Source: Vesta saturnalis
Taxonomy: Eukaryota > Arthropoda > Insecta > Coleoptera > Lampyridae
NCBI GenBank assembly: GCA_036346205.1
Contig: JARFJB010002468.1
Span: forward strand, 261,188 to 325,187
Direction: 5' to 3'
DNA length: 64,000 nucleotides
Made by a program: the position numbers and the translations under genes
Notes under the pieces: model-generated
Seen by the model: only the letters and a program-made list of their open reading frames with translations
What the model was told of the DNA's origin: nothing
Database searches by the model: none
Shown: in pieces, positions 22,881-32,946 of the stretch
How positions within the stretch are numbered: the stretch's first letter is position 1
How the letters are laid out: each line of letters begins with the position of its first letter

Positions 22881-23871
22881 CTTTACAATTATAGCACGTT
22901 TTTCCGAGATGAAGTTCCCTTACCTGGTTTTCCTCTTGTTATTTAGGATTCTCTAAGGCGTACGTGCGTATGCTGGTCGGAACCGTACGTGGCTTTAAGC
23001 TTTTGGACCACTTGGGCCTATGTGGGAGTGGTATCCTTCACGCCTTGCCACCGTGTTAACAGAATCGGTAGTTCCTTCAATGCATTCTTATCTGACATGC
23101 CTTCGCATACTTTAAACATGGATACGGCGTCGATGAAAGCGTGGACGTCTGTTTTTCCGTTGAACCGCGTCTCACATTTTGTAAGTGTCTTACATTTCAT
23201 AAATGACCCCCCTGCCATGTTTCATGGAAGCGCTTTTACTCCGCTTACCTCAATAAGCTTCTGTAGCTGCTCCATTGATATTTGGATTGGGGCTGCCGCT
23301 TCCTCCATTTTCCTCGATTTACTTCTTGTCTCAATTTTGATTGAAAATTTCGTCGATTCATTTAGTTGGGCTGGCAGTAGCAGGTATTTATACTTCAATC
23401 AACGTATATACAATTATAATAATAAAGAGTAACACTAAAATGTTATAAAACAGGAAGAGTAGTTATAATAATAAAGTCGTACAACACTAAGAGTTTATAA
23501 AACACGAAGAGTTCATAAATCTAATGGGAAAGGGGTCTTAATTGTAGCACACATTAGCACTCGCGAAGTAAGCATCGTACACTTGCGTCAGGTTACCGTG
23601 GGCTGGTTGTCTTGACCTGGAGGTGTCCTGGGATGCGATCCTGAAGCACTACCTGGTGTAGCAATAGTATGGTCTACACGTTAGAGTGAAAATCCCTTAA
23701 TGATCGTTCAGTTCGTTCTTACTGAAAGAAGCAATCCTAACTGATGATTCTGTGTAGAAAGGAAAGGAAAGGCCACGTATTTCATTCCCTTCCCAAGGAG
23801 AGGGCGGGCAGCTCGGGCTTTCCAAGCTCTGTCGGCTACAATTATGGATTCCCAGCATACGCTTTCGGAAG
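22881..23871 (-). repeat. Tandem unit B: leader/LTR-like segment plus 5' gag
   Basis: The second unit, 991 bp, starting CTTTACAATTATAGCACG. The gag portion lacks a short stretch near 23,060 that units A and C retain (the part encoding EEPAL), so the three units have diverged since duplication. Confidence 0.9.
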
Positions 23872-24862
23872 CTTTACAATTATAGCACGTTTTTCCGAGA
23901 TGAAGTTCCCTTACCTGGTTTTCCTCTTGTTATTTAGGATTCTCTAAGGCGTACGTGCGTATGCTGGTCGGAACCGTACGTGGATTATAAGCTTTTGCAC
24001 CACTTGGGCCATGTGGGGGTGGTATCCTTCACGCCTTGCCACCATGTTAACGCAGGCTCTTCTAACAGAATCGGTAGTCCCTTCAATGCATTCTCATGTG
24101 ACATGGCTTCGCATACTTTAGACATGGATACGGCGTCGATGAAAGCGTGGACGTCTGTTTTTCCGTTGAACCGCGTCTCACATTTCGTAAGTGCCTTACA
24201 TTTCATAAGTGACCCCCCCTGCCATGTTTCCTGGAAGCGCTTTTACTCCGCTTGCCTCAATAAGCTTCTGTAGCTGCTCCATTGATATTTGGATTGGGGC
24301 TGCCGCTTCCTCCATTTTCCTCGATTTACTTTTTGTCTCAATTTTTATTGAAAATTTGGTCGATTCGTTTAGTTGAACTGGCAGGAGCAGGTATTTATAC
24401 TGCAATCAACGTATATACAATTATAATAATAAAGAGTAACACTAAAAGGTTATAAAACACGAAGAGTAGTTATAATAATAAAGTCGTACAACACTAAGAG
24501 TTTATAAAACACGAATACTTCATAAATCTAAAGGTAAAGGGGTCTTAATTGTAGCACACATCAGCACTCGCGAAGTAAGCATCGTACACTTGCGTCAGGT
24601 TACCGTGGGCTGGTTGTCTTGACCTGGAGGTGTCCGGGGATGCGATCCTGAAGCACTCCCTGGTGTAGCTATAGTAGGGTCTACACATTAGGGTGGAAAT
24701 CCCGTAATGATCGTTCAGTTCGTTCTTACTAAAAGAAGCAATCCTAACTGATGATTCTGTGTGGAAAGGAAAGAAAAGGCCACGTATTTCATTCCCTTCC
24801 CAAGGGGAGGGCGGGCAGCTCGGGCTTTCCAAGCTCTTTCAGTCACAATCATGGATTCCCAG
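23872..24862 (-). repeat. Tandem unit C: leader/LTR-like segment plus 5' gag
   Basis: The third unit. It matches B up to GATTCCCAGCATAC (about 24,853-24,866). Units A and B then continue into GCTTTCGGAAG and the next copy, whereas C runs into the simple-repeat tail of the SINE. The likely LTR (minus strand) spans about 24,860 to 24,550, with TGTGCTACA near its end. The exact LTR limits are not established. Confidence 0.85.
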
Positions 24863-25151
24863 CATACATACATACATTACGTATATATGCATGGTGCGAT
24901 TAAGGATGGATGTGGTCAGGATAGAATCGTAAGGAACGGGGTTAGCGTTCTGAAGGGGAACATACTATCCCAGCATTCGCCTAAGTAGCCGCACATGGTG
25001 TGCATATACGCAGTGACCATGCCGCTACATGTGTATGAGGAAAACCCCCTGAAAAAACCACATACAAGGTAGACGGTAACGGGAATCGAACCCATCACCT
25101 ACCGAATTCTAAGCAGGTCGTGTCACCACAACGCTACTACCTCGGTGTGGC
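24863..25151 (-). mobile_element. tRNA-derived SINE
   Basis: Read on the minus strand, a tRNA-like head contains an A-box-like TAGCGTTGTGG (25136-25126) and a perfect B-box GGTTCGATTCC (25092-25082). The two are about 44 bp apart, as in RNA polymerase III internal promoters. A body of about 200 bp and a short TATG simple-repeat tail (about 24,876-24,863) follow. This head-body-tail layout is that of a SINE rather than an intact tRNA. The head does not fold into an obvious full cloverleaf by eye, so I assign no isotype. Confidence 0.7.
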
Positions 25152-25784
25152 AGGTGCGTATGGTTATAAAACAGTTAGACTATGTTTCCGTCTACGATTT
25201 ATACGTGTGGCGACCTCTGGTAGCGTATGTACTGCGTTCTAGTTAGGGTATGTAGGTAACAAAATGAATCTAAAGAAATATTTACAAGGACTGTTCTACT
25301 CATAAAATTATTAGGAGGCACACTATTTACACAAACGAGTTTTTCTCCCGTAATATTAACAACATTCTAGAAACAAAACAATAATCTATATCAGAATGTC
25401 ATTTAAAACTTTATGCCAGATAGAGATTAATAGACAATAGTAATTTATGTAATAAGGACCATAAAGACGATCATTATGGGACAAGTAGTGAATGTTATGA
25501 TATGATAACACGACGTGCGCCATAACGATTGTTTATGATCCGTATTACATAGAAAACTTTATCTGATGGAATTTATATTAATACATTTTCGAAAAATTGC
25601 ATTTTTGACATGTCACAATGACAACTATTTTTAAAGCGGTAAGTATACGTGTAGTTTAAAATATTGGTAGGTTAGTCAGCTGTGTTTTGCCATTTCCTTG
25701 ACAACGTCAGGTTGTAACAGCAATAGTTATTTATCTCCTGTCAAACACAATTGTCACGTAGAATTGAATATAATTTAAATAGTA
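25152..25784. other. AT-rich 5' flank of the Crypton gene
   Basis: No coding sequence is seen. It holds CATTATGGGACAAGTA at 25472-25487, which recurs with one inserted base downstream of the recombinase (26867-26883), and TTTATCTGATGG (about 25,558-25,569), whose complement occurs near 26,945. The sequence upstream of ATG 25785 is AT-rich and could contain the promoter. Confidence 0.5.
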
Positions 25785-26766
25785 ATGAGTGATTCTGAAA
25801 CTGGTAATTTACCTTCTGATTTGGAAGAAATGACGCGAAATATCGTAGACTCCCTTTTGCCGGAAAAATCACGGAGTGTATATGAAATAGCGTTTAATCG
25901 GTACGAAGAATGGTGTTCTACTAAGAAAATCAAGAATATCACTCATGAAAAAGTATTGTTGGCTTACTTTGAATGCTTATCTAAGGAAAGAAAACCATCT
26001 TCTATCTGGTCGTATTATTCGATGATAAGAAGTATTTTATTAACAAGAAATAACGTCGATATTAGTAAGTACCTGCAGCTGATTGCATTACTAAAACGTA
26101 AATCAGAACCATATTTATTTAAAAAAGTAGCTATGATAATTGGACTACGTGGAGCATGAAGAAGAGAGGAACTGACAAATATGCTTGTAGAAAATGTAAT
26201 AGATGAAGGATCCGTTTTTAGAATTACTTTACCGCATACAAAAACAAATGTAATGCGAAAATTTTTGTGTAACATCGGGGAATATCGCAGGATTAAATAT
26301 GGTGGAACTTGTCAGACAATATGTGAAAATACGACCTTGCAACACAAACCATCGACATTTTTTTGTCACTTATAAAAATAAGAAATGCACGAAACAACCC
26401 GTTGGAATTCACACCTTTGGTAAAGTGCCAAAAGTTATTGCCACTTTATTGAATTTACCTCACCCTGAAGAATATACCGGACATTGTTTTCGACGATCGT
26501 CTGCTTCATTTTTGGCCGATTCTGGAGCTGATCTGTGTACTGTGAAACGCCATGGCGGATGGAAAAGCAATACTGTTGCTGAAGGTTACATTGAAAATTC
26601 GAAAGAGCAAAAGAAAAAAATATCAGAAGCAATTTTTGGTGCCAACAACCAAACAGGATTACAAGTTTACCAAAAAGCATCAACTATTGATGTAAAAACT
26701 CTAGAATCCATTGGAATTAATATTGCAAATTGTAGTAATTGCTGTTTTACCGTGTATGATAAATAG
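25785..26766 (+). pseudogene. Crypton-type tyrosine recombinase, one stop and one frameshift
   Basis: Cryptons are DNA transposons that use a tyrosine recombinase (phage-integrase fold) for site-specific insertion and excision. The ORF opens at ATG 25785. An N-terminal SAM-like core-binding part has LLPEKSRSVYEIAFNRYEEW and NNVDISKYLQL. The catalytic domain follows: RREEL (Arg codon 26160-26162), HTKTN (Lys 26241-26243), GHCFRR (His 26482-26484, Arg 26491-26493), HGGWKS (His 26551-26553) and GYIENS (nucleophile Tyr 26587-26589). Every expected catalytic residue is present. A TGA at 26157-26159 sits directly before RREEL, where relatives tend to have Cys. The frame shifts by one between about 26,270 and 26,300. 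The length of about 325 codons suits a compact Crypton. There is an AATAAA downstream. The gene is either a recent pseudogene or intact if the two lesions are consensus errors. Confidence 0.85.
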
Positions 26767-26790
26767 TTTTGTACATAGTTATGTATTTTA

Positions 26791-26796
26791 AATAAA
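26791..26796 (+). promoter_or_regulatory. Polyadenylation signal after the Crypton gene
   Basis: AATAAA lies 25 bases past the recombinase stop codon (TAG 26764-26766). The position suits a 3' end of this transcript; no other gene is near. Confidence 0.45.
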
Positions 26797-26837
26797 CTTT
26801 TTTGATTTCACCATCACATGTTTTTCATATAGAATTT

Positions 26838-26891
26838 CATTATGGTACTTAGTCCCATAATGAATTCATTATGGGACTAAGTACCATAATG
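26838..26891. repeat. Perfect 54-bp palindrome
   Basis: The arm CATTATGGTACTTAGTCCCA plus TAATG (26838-26862), a central AATT and its exact reverse complement (26867-26891) form an uninterrupted perfect palindrome. Two weaker palindromes follow: TTATGTCA...TGACATAA (about 26,900-26,926) and GTCATTATGAC (about 26,931-26,941). They share the CATTATG/CATAATG word. Confidence 0.97.
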
Positions 26892-26941
26892 TGCTTCCTT
26901 ATGTCATCAAAATTGAGTGACATAACGTTGTCATTATGACA

Positions 26942-28730
26942 TGCCATCAGATAAATATAATTGTATAAAAATATCGATCATACAGCTTCAGCATTTTCAA
27001 TCATGTTTATTTAATTTTTACTTTTATTTGTAATTCTGGCTCCTTTATTTCCTTCTACGCAAAATTACCTTCATATCAAACAAAAATCATCGAAATCCAT
27101 CAAGCGGTTGTATCGCAATCTGCGTGAACGAAATCATCCGATATTTTAATATCTAAGGTATTTCGTTTTAGATACCAAGATATTAGAGATGTATGGCTAT
27201 CACCAAGTAAAATTAGAAGTTGGTTGATTTAATAATGGGTAAAATAATCTAGATATAATACGCATATCATGTTCTCTGCAACTTCTGAAATTAAATTAAA
27301 ATGATGTTTTTAACTTTATTTTTAATTATGGAAATAGCGAATAAATAAATGGAAAAAAATATGAATTAAGGTTATCTGAAAAGCTGCCTCAGATTATCCT
27401 CATTCCTTCATTTAACAAATACTCCTGTGAAAATTTAATCCCGTGTATACAACATGTATTCTAGATTTTTCCATTGAAACCTTTTGTTTAAACCTGTCAC
27501 AGATGTTGCAATCTAGGGACACTGTTAACATACTTATTTTTCGATTACATTTCGCTTTGAAACGTAAACTCAAAAACGCTTCAGTAAATTGTTATTAACT
27601 TAAAGTGATTTTTTATTCATTGAAAAGCAAACTTAGAGTCATATATTAGCAATTTTATTATTTGTGTAAATTACTTACATTCTAAAAATCGCATAGGTTC
27701 TTTCGGTCAACATATAACATGTTTTTCTTTAACTGTGGACGGAAATGGGTGAAGTCATTAAGAGACGTATACTAATGTGTTTGTATATACCTAACTAATA
27801 GCAAAACCATCTTATTAATATTTTCAGTTTTAATAACACAAGAGCATCGTAAATAATCGACTATTTTACGAGTAACAAGACGTAATGTGCGAAAAACCAC
27901 GAAAGCGTGGCTCGAGTGGTATTTTAAGGATTATTTCCAGTTATGATTGAAAAATAATCATTTTTTTCGATTGCTCGAGTGGTACTCGTTAAGATTATGT
28001 AACGCATAGACCGATAATAATAAATTATTACACTTATAATTTATTCTGTATTAATTTATATTGAACATACATTTATTGTAAGAAATGTTTGAAATATTAT
28101 TATCTGTCTATGAGCTTGAGCTGGCTATATTGATAGTGCACGGCAGGGTTCTTTTTCTCATTTTTTTCAACGATGTTGGGATGATGTTAGTTGCTTAGCT
28201 TTAGGTATGGCTTGACAGACTCACTTGAAGAATCAGCAGAAATTTGGATAACTTCTTGTGAGTTGACTCCAAATTTTGTCAAATTGCTTGCAGCGGGGGA
28301 ACGATTTGAATGATTTGTTATTTTTATCTTCTTGGTATTAATCTCAATACTCTGCGCGGCCAGACTTACTGAGTTGGTTAATAATAATAAATGTCGACTT
28401 CGTACTTGAAAAATTCTACTAGGCAGAAGGTTGCTTCGTTGCCACGCCACGAGAGCTCGACGTCAAAAATCTGGTGGACATTTTTGTGGTGGTTTTCGTC
28501 AAAGTTTTCCATAATCCTGCTGATTTTCAGTTGTCAGAGTTGCAGAACTGGATTTTCTTTTCTCTGAAGGTGCTTGTAGTTCTTTTCTCTTGGCCGTACG
28601 TGCCTTTATAGTATCTTAAGAAATTATGTCTTTGAATAGGTCTATTTTCCGATTGAAATCTTCAAAGTGCTTTTTCTGGTGAAGCTTTGCGAAAGTATTC
28701 CAAATCGTCTCCCTCCCACCTTATACACCG
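26942..28730. other. AT-rich stretch without a recognised gene
   Basis: GCTCGAGTGGTA occurs twice (about 27,910 and 27,974), the first next to a CCACG-AAAG-CGTGG hairpin (27,899-27,912). This may be the trace of a small element. The open frame 28187-28450 on the minus strand shows no family motif. Confidence 0.45.
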
Positions 28731-28824
28731 AACCGAATGTTGCTATCCAACGATTTGGAAAACGGTTCTCTAAGTAATTCCTGACTGCCAAAGCATTATG
28801 GGCTGGGGCACCGTGTTGTTGAAA
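28731..28824 (-). pseudogene. Fragment of a mariner/Tc1-like transposase
   Basis: On the minus strand, FQQHGAPAHNALAVRNYLEN continues with RFPNRWIATFG. This is the conserved second-Asp region of the same broad group as the copies at 16.4 and 18.4 kb, where the motif is FQQDGAPxH. Here the catalytic Asp position reads His. Only about 31 codons are recognisable; the sequence to either side is not clearly transposase. Confidence 0.7.
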
Positions 28825-29459
28825 AAAATATAGGCCAACTATGATACCCGTTTAAAAAAAGTTTATATTATTACTCAAAAACCGCACCCCCTAGAGAAAT
28901 TCTAAGCTCGCCACTGAGTTGGGAACTTCGCAGTATATAAGTACCGTTGACGAAATATATCAGTATAATAGTATTAAGCGAGATATTAGGCCTCGAAAAA
29001 ATTGTAGAAGTTTCGATATTTGGCTATAAGTCGGAAACAAAAGAACATACTAAATTTTCGATTTTGCCATAATTTCTAGGTCAACAAAGTAGGACGTGGA
29101 TGTAAAAACTTCGAACTTCTATCTTTAATACTAACACGATATCTTTAAAATACAACTAAAGCAACGAAATCGAGACACACGGTACAGCTCAAAATTCGGT
29201 ATAGATTATTGTTTGCATATTATTTTCAAACAAAATGAGTTAGTCGTAACGGTAATGTGTATAACGACTGGAAAAATATTAACGATAGTTTGAAAAAACC
29301 CATGAATCCTCCAGCGAACATGTCAAATGTATTGGTACCTCAGTAAGCAGACACCAATTCGATACAGAAAGGATGTATCACCAAGAGAAATAATATTGTA
29401 GGACCCTTCTACAGCGAATCGTGGCAACGATTAAATTTCTTGAGAAAGATAAATTATTT
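28825..29459. other. Non-coding stretch with a hAT-terminus-like word
   Basis: GCACCCCCTAGAGAAATTCT followed by AAGCTCGCCACTG ends at 28916. Its complement begins CAGTGGCGAG, a typical hAT terminus, but it faces away from the hAT coding remnant at 29.46 kb. It may be a remnant of a separate non-autonomous element. No gene is seen. Confidence 0.3.
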
Positions 29460-30200
29460 TTTATGGATCTACGAAGAAAATATTTGCTAACGGCAATGGA
29501 ATTTTTCTAAGCGCGTTGGGATATTTTAGCGAAACCGATCCGTTTATGGATACCCACCTGAAAAGGTACGGCAATCTTGGAAGCTGTCGTGTGAGCTGTA
29601 CCTCTCCGGTAATAACGAGTTCATAACTCTTCTTGCAGAAGACGTAAGAAAATTCATAGTGTCAAAATTACACTCGGCGAAATATTTTTTTATTACAGTA
29701 GACTCTACCCTCGATATTTCTCATGTGGATCACATGAACATTATTGTAAGATATGCTCTGTCTGATGGACGACCGGTCAAAAGTTTTTGGACTTTATGCA
29801 AATTTCATCAAACACCGCAGAAAATTCATCAAATGGGATTTTGGAACAACTCAATGATCTCCATATTGATATAAATTGCAGTACAGGGTAATGCTACGAT
29901 AACGTTTGGAATATGTTGGGAAGGTACACTGAATTGCTGGCGAAGATAAAAAATATATCGTGTAGTGCTCATTTTGTACCTTGTTCAAGCCATTCCTTAA
30001 ATTTGGTTAGTAATAGTGCTGAGTAATGACGTTTCGAATACATACAAAGTTTGTACAATTTTTCTGTCCACTCTTAGATGGAGCGTTTTACAACTGAATC
30101 TGGCAATGTCCAATTCTAAACCTACAGTAAGTAGTAAAAAAAGTGTGTTACAAAAATCAGAAAAGACCCAACGCAGTTAAAGCCATACATCTACTGAACT
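29460..30200 (+). pseudogene. hAT transposase, DUF4371 and RNase H-like part, decayed
   Basis: The plus strand carries frames with FLSALGYFSETDPFMDTHLK (about 29,500), then 29659-29874 with SAKYFFITVDSTLDISHVDH and VRYALSDGRPVKSF. Next come a YDN...GRYTELLAKIKNI segment and SAHFVPCSSHSLNLV (about 29,965-30,005). This is the order of a DUF4371-type hAT transposase and is related to the copy at 1.2-3.6 kb on the opposite strand. It breaks off near 30,200 before the dimerisation domain. A matching dimerisation fragment lies on the same strand at 34.4-34.8 kb, with LINE and Crypton sequence between them. Confidence 0.8.
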
Positions 30201-30339
30201 AGATAAGCACCATCAGTGACGTTATACTCCATAATTTCTCAAAATAGGGGTTTAGTGTTTTTGAGTATACCTTTAGATAAGCACCTTAGAATTTGCTCTA
30301 ATGACTATTCTTTGGAAAAAAACCTCGATATGGTAAATG

Positions 30340-32946
30340 ACATATCACAACATAACCTTCACCTTTTGTGGGGTAAGCAAAGCACTCCTTGCCTCTTATT
30401 TATTTTTCATTCACAATCTTTCTCCGTGCCTTCCTTTCTCTCCACACCTTCCTAGCTTCCGTAAGATTCAAGCATTGTCCGTGACATGTCCTTTTATTTT
30501 TAAAACTCCTAATCTCTCTTTCTTTTATTATACATTCTACTACATTCAGCCAAGTTCTACGCGGCCTACCAGGGCCAGCCTTACCTGTAACCTCACCCAT
30601 ACACATTTGCTTCGATAATCTTGCGTTATTAATTCTCTTAATGTGACACGAAACCAACGTAATGTATTATTATTATATCTATCGATCATGGTCTCTTCCT
30701 CGCCACACTCCGTCATTATACACTCGCTCTTCATATTATCCCTTCTCGTTTTACCAGATACGCTTCTCAGGAATCTCATACTCACGATATTTATTTTCCT
30801 TTCGTGCTTTTTATGAGATACCCATGTCTCACTTCCATACAGTACTGATGGGACAATCACGTCTTTATAAATTTCTCGTTTTGCAGCTAGGTTCATGATA
30901 TCCTTTCTCATTATCGTCCATATACTTCCAATCACTTTCCTTTCAGCGTGGACTCTTTGTCCAATCTCGCCCTCCATTGTACCATTCTACCCAGATATAC
31001 CACAATTTCATCTTGCAGAGTAAATACTCTACTCACCTTTCCACTTTCCCGATTGAACACCATAATCTTACTTTTATTCACGTTACCGTTAGGTCCATGC
31101 TCTCACAAACTGTATCAAACTTCCTCAGAGCAGTTTGTATCTCATCCGCACTGTCACTTAATAAGACCCTGCCATCTGCGTACACCAGAACTCGTACATC
31201 TACGTCACCAAACATTACACCCTTTGTATCGGCACATGCTTGTCTAACACATTCAGCCATACAGCTTCCTTTTTACATTTAAACATTTCTCGATCACCTG
31301 CTGGAGAGCAACCATCTGATCAACACATCCTCTCCCTGGCATGAAGCCACCCTGGAAATCCCAAATATTAGTTTGTGTAGTTTCTCGTACTCTGTCAATC
31401 AGTATTCTCCCAAATAGTTTACCAGGTGCACTGAGCAAAACTATTTCTCTGCAGTTCTTGCAATCACTGTTGTTCCCCTTACCCTGGTACAATAATCGTG
31501 CTCGTCCAATCCCTCGCCACACTTAAGGCATACATTAAATAATTCACACAATCTTTGTATAAACTTTACACCTCCATACTTTAGCATTTCGTCAGTGATT
31601 TCATCTACACCTGCTCCTTTACCGTTTTTCAACCTACTTACCGTTTTATCTCCCTCATTTATGCCAATACCCTTCTCAGTTTCATTCGCCATTCCTTCTA
31701 CATTCTCATTGTTTAACCCTTCAGTCTTACTTTCTTAAGTACTGTGCAGCTTTCCGAAACATTATTTCCAGCATTTCATAACTTCACAATCTCCCCATAA
31801 TATTTCGTTGCAGCGTGCTGCTTTAGGCCACGTTTTGTATTTTTGACCCATTTCCAGAAGAGTTTTTGTTTCCCTCAAAATCATTCTGTATTTTCTCTCC
31901 TTTCACATCCATCACTTATTCGCACTACCTCCTTCGCTTCTTTGTTTCAACATCTGTGTACTTCATATAACGCTATTTCTGTCTCATTTTTTGTAGCAAT
32001 CATTGACACGTACGCATCTTTTTTCTTATACACTGCATCTGCGTATTTGGTTTTCACACTATTACCTACTATAGTTGTCTACCCTAATTCTGGACGTTCG
32101 CACTACGGTTGCTTTCCTTCTCCAGACCCACTTTTGCCCTAAACACACTTTCGATATAACGAAAAAGTGCTCCGATCCACACTCCGATCTGCGCATTACT
32201 TTTGTGTACACCAGGTTTCTAAGCCGTTCATCATACATTTTCAACTTTATCATACTTTTAGATTCACCTTTTTTCCATGTACACATATGCACATTTTTAT
32301 GTTTAAACCACGTATTGGGTACAAATAGGCTTCTCTCCATACAGATGTTCACCAGGCGTTCGCAATTCTCATTGACTCTTTGCTCTCCGTACTTTCCTAG
32401 AACGCACTCAGTATGTTCTCTATGTAGACCTACCCAACCGTTCATATCTCCCAATGTCATCACTATTTCGTTTGGCTCACAAGCGTTCAACATGTTCTTT
32501 ACATCATTTCAGAAGTTCTTATACACTTGGTCTCTTTCTCCATTCACCGGTGCATAGCATGCAACAAGAAAAATTCTTTGAAGCTCCTCTTTTATTTTAA
32601 TCCTCATTACCCGGGGAGATACCAATTCGTACTGTTTCACACATCTTTTCGCTCTTTCACTTACGATCACCCAAACTCCTTTTGCACCATGCACTTCAGT
32701 GTCACCTCCTGACCATCCTCCGTCTCCACACCATCCTTTCCATTGCGCTTTGTCTCCGATATACACATAATACCAAGCTTCCTTTCGTACATTACATTCG
32801 TAATTTGAAATTCTTTACAATGCATACCTCTAACATCTGCGTACTGACTCCCCATTCATTCCTTGCATAGTCGACAACAACGGGTCTTGTCTGTTTTGAC
32901 CTTGACCGCCCCTTGTAGCCAGGCCGATCCGAAGCAGTTATATTGG
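30340..32946 (-). mobile_element. RTE-like non-LTR retrotransposon (LINE), nearly full-length
   Basis: The minus strand carries an endonuclease plus reverse transcriptase polyprotein of the RTE/CFDP2-like type. The 5' end begins about where Crypton copy 2 is truncated (about 32,946). The 3' end lies near 30,340; its exact limit and tail are not resolved. A near-complete size of about 2.6 kb suggests insertion after the hAT and Crypton sequences it interrupts. Confidence 0.8.
30400..32880 (-). pseudogene. LINE endonuclease-reverse transcriptase, decayed, YADG at the active site
   Basis: It copies LINE RNA into nicked genomic DNA. In order on the minus strand are the endonuclease at 32855-32062, the RT at 31692-31078 and the C-terminal part at 30977-30400. 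The endonuclease has GIMCISETKRNGKDG, VACYAPVNGERDQVY, TLGDMNGWVG and RRSECGSEHFFV. The RT has RLKNGKGAGVDEITDEML, PGKLFGRILIDRV and FQGGFMPGRGCVDQM. The C-terminal part has VLYGSETWV, MRFLRSVSGKTRRD, NTLRWF and GRPRRTW. The RT catalytic motif reads LVYADGRVLLSDSADE, where the family has YADD. The second Asp is Gly (codon at 31173-31171), which should abolish polymerisation. Several frameshifts separate the blocks. Confidence 0.85.

Larger units (their letters stand above)
19300..24862 (-). mobile_element. Ty3/gypsy-type LTR retrotransposon, degenerate, with triplicated leader-gag segment
   Basis: On the minus strand, from right to left, the order is LTR/leader, gag, protease, RT, integrase, as in Ty3/gypsy (Metaviridae-type) elements. 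The right side is a tandem triplication of about 1 kb (21882-24862). The left side ends near 19,340 within the integrase C-terminal domain, next to a mariner remnant. No 3' LTR or env-like gene is seen. The composition is more GC-rich than the surroundings. The plus-strand frames across 19.6-21.6 kb are shadows of pol. Confidence 0.85.

Noticed and set aside
25075..25151. Functional tRNA gene
   Set aside because: The A- and B-box-like words are present, but no convincing cloverleaf or terminator is seen, and a SINE body and tail follow.
28460..28510. GNEATFCL-like word on the minus strand, resembling the first mariner motif
   Set aside because: It lies downstream of the second-Asp fragment at 28.8 kb on the same strand, the wrong order for one transposase, and is too short to stand alone.
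30662..32870. Several Ser/His-rich plus-strand frames of 60-160 codons
   Set aside because: Antisense to the RTE-like LINE, whose minus-strand motifs are unmistakable.
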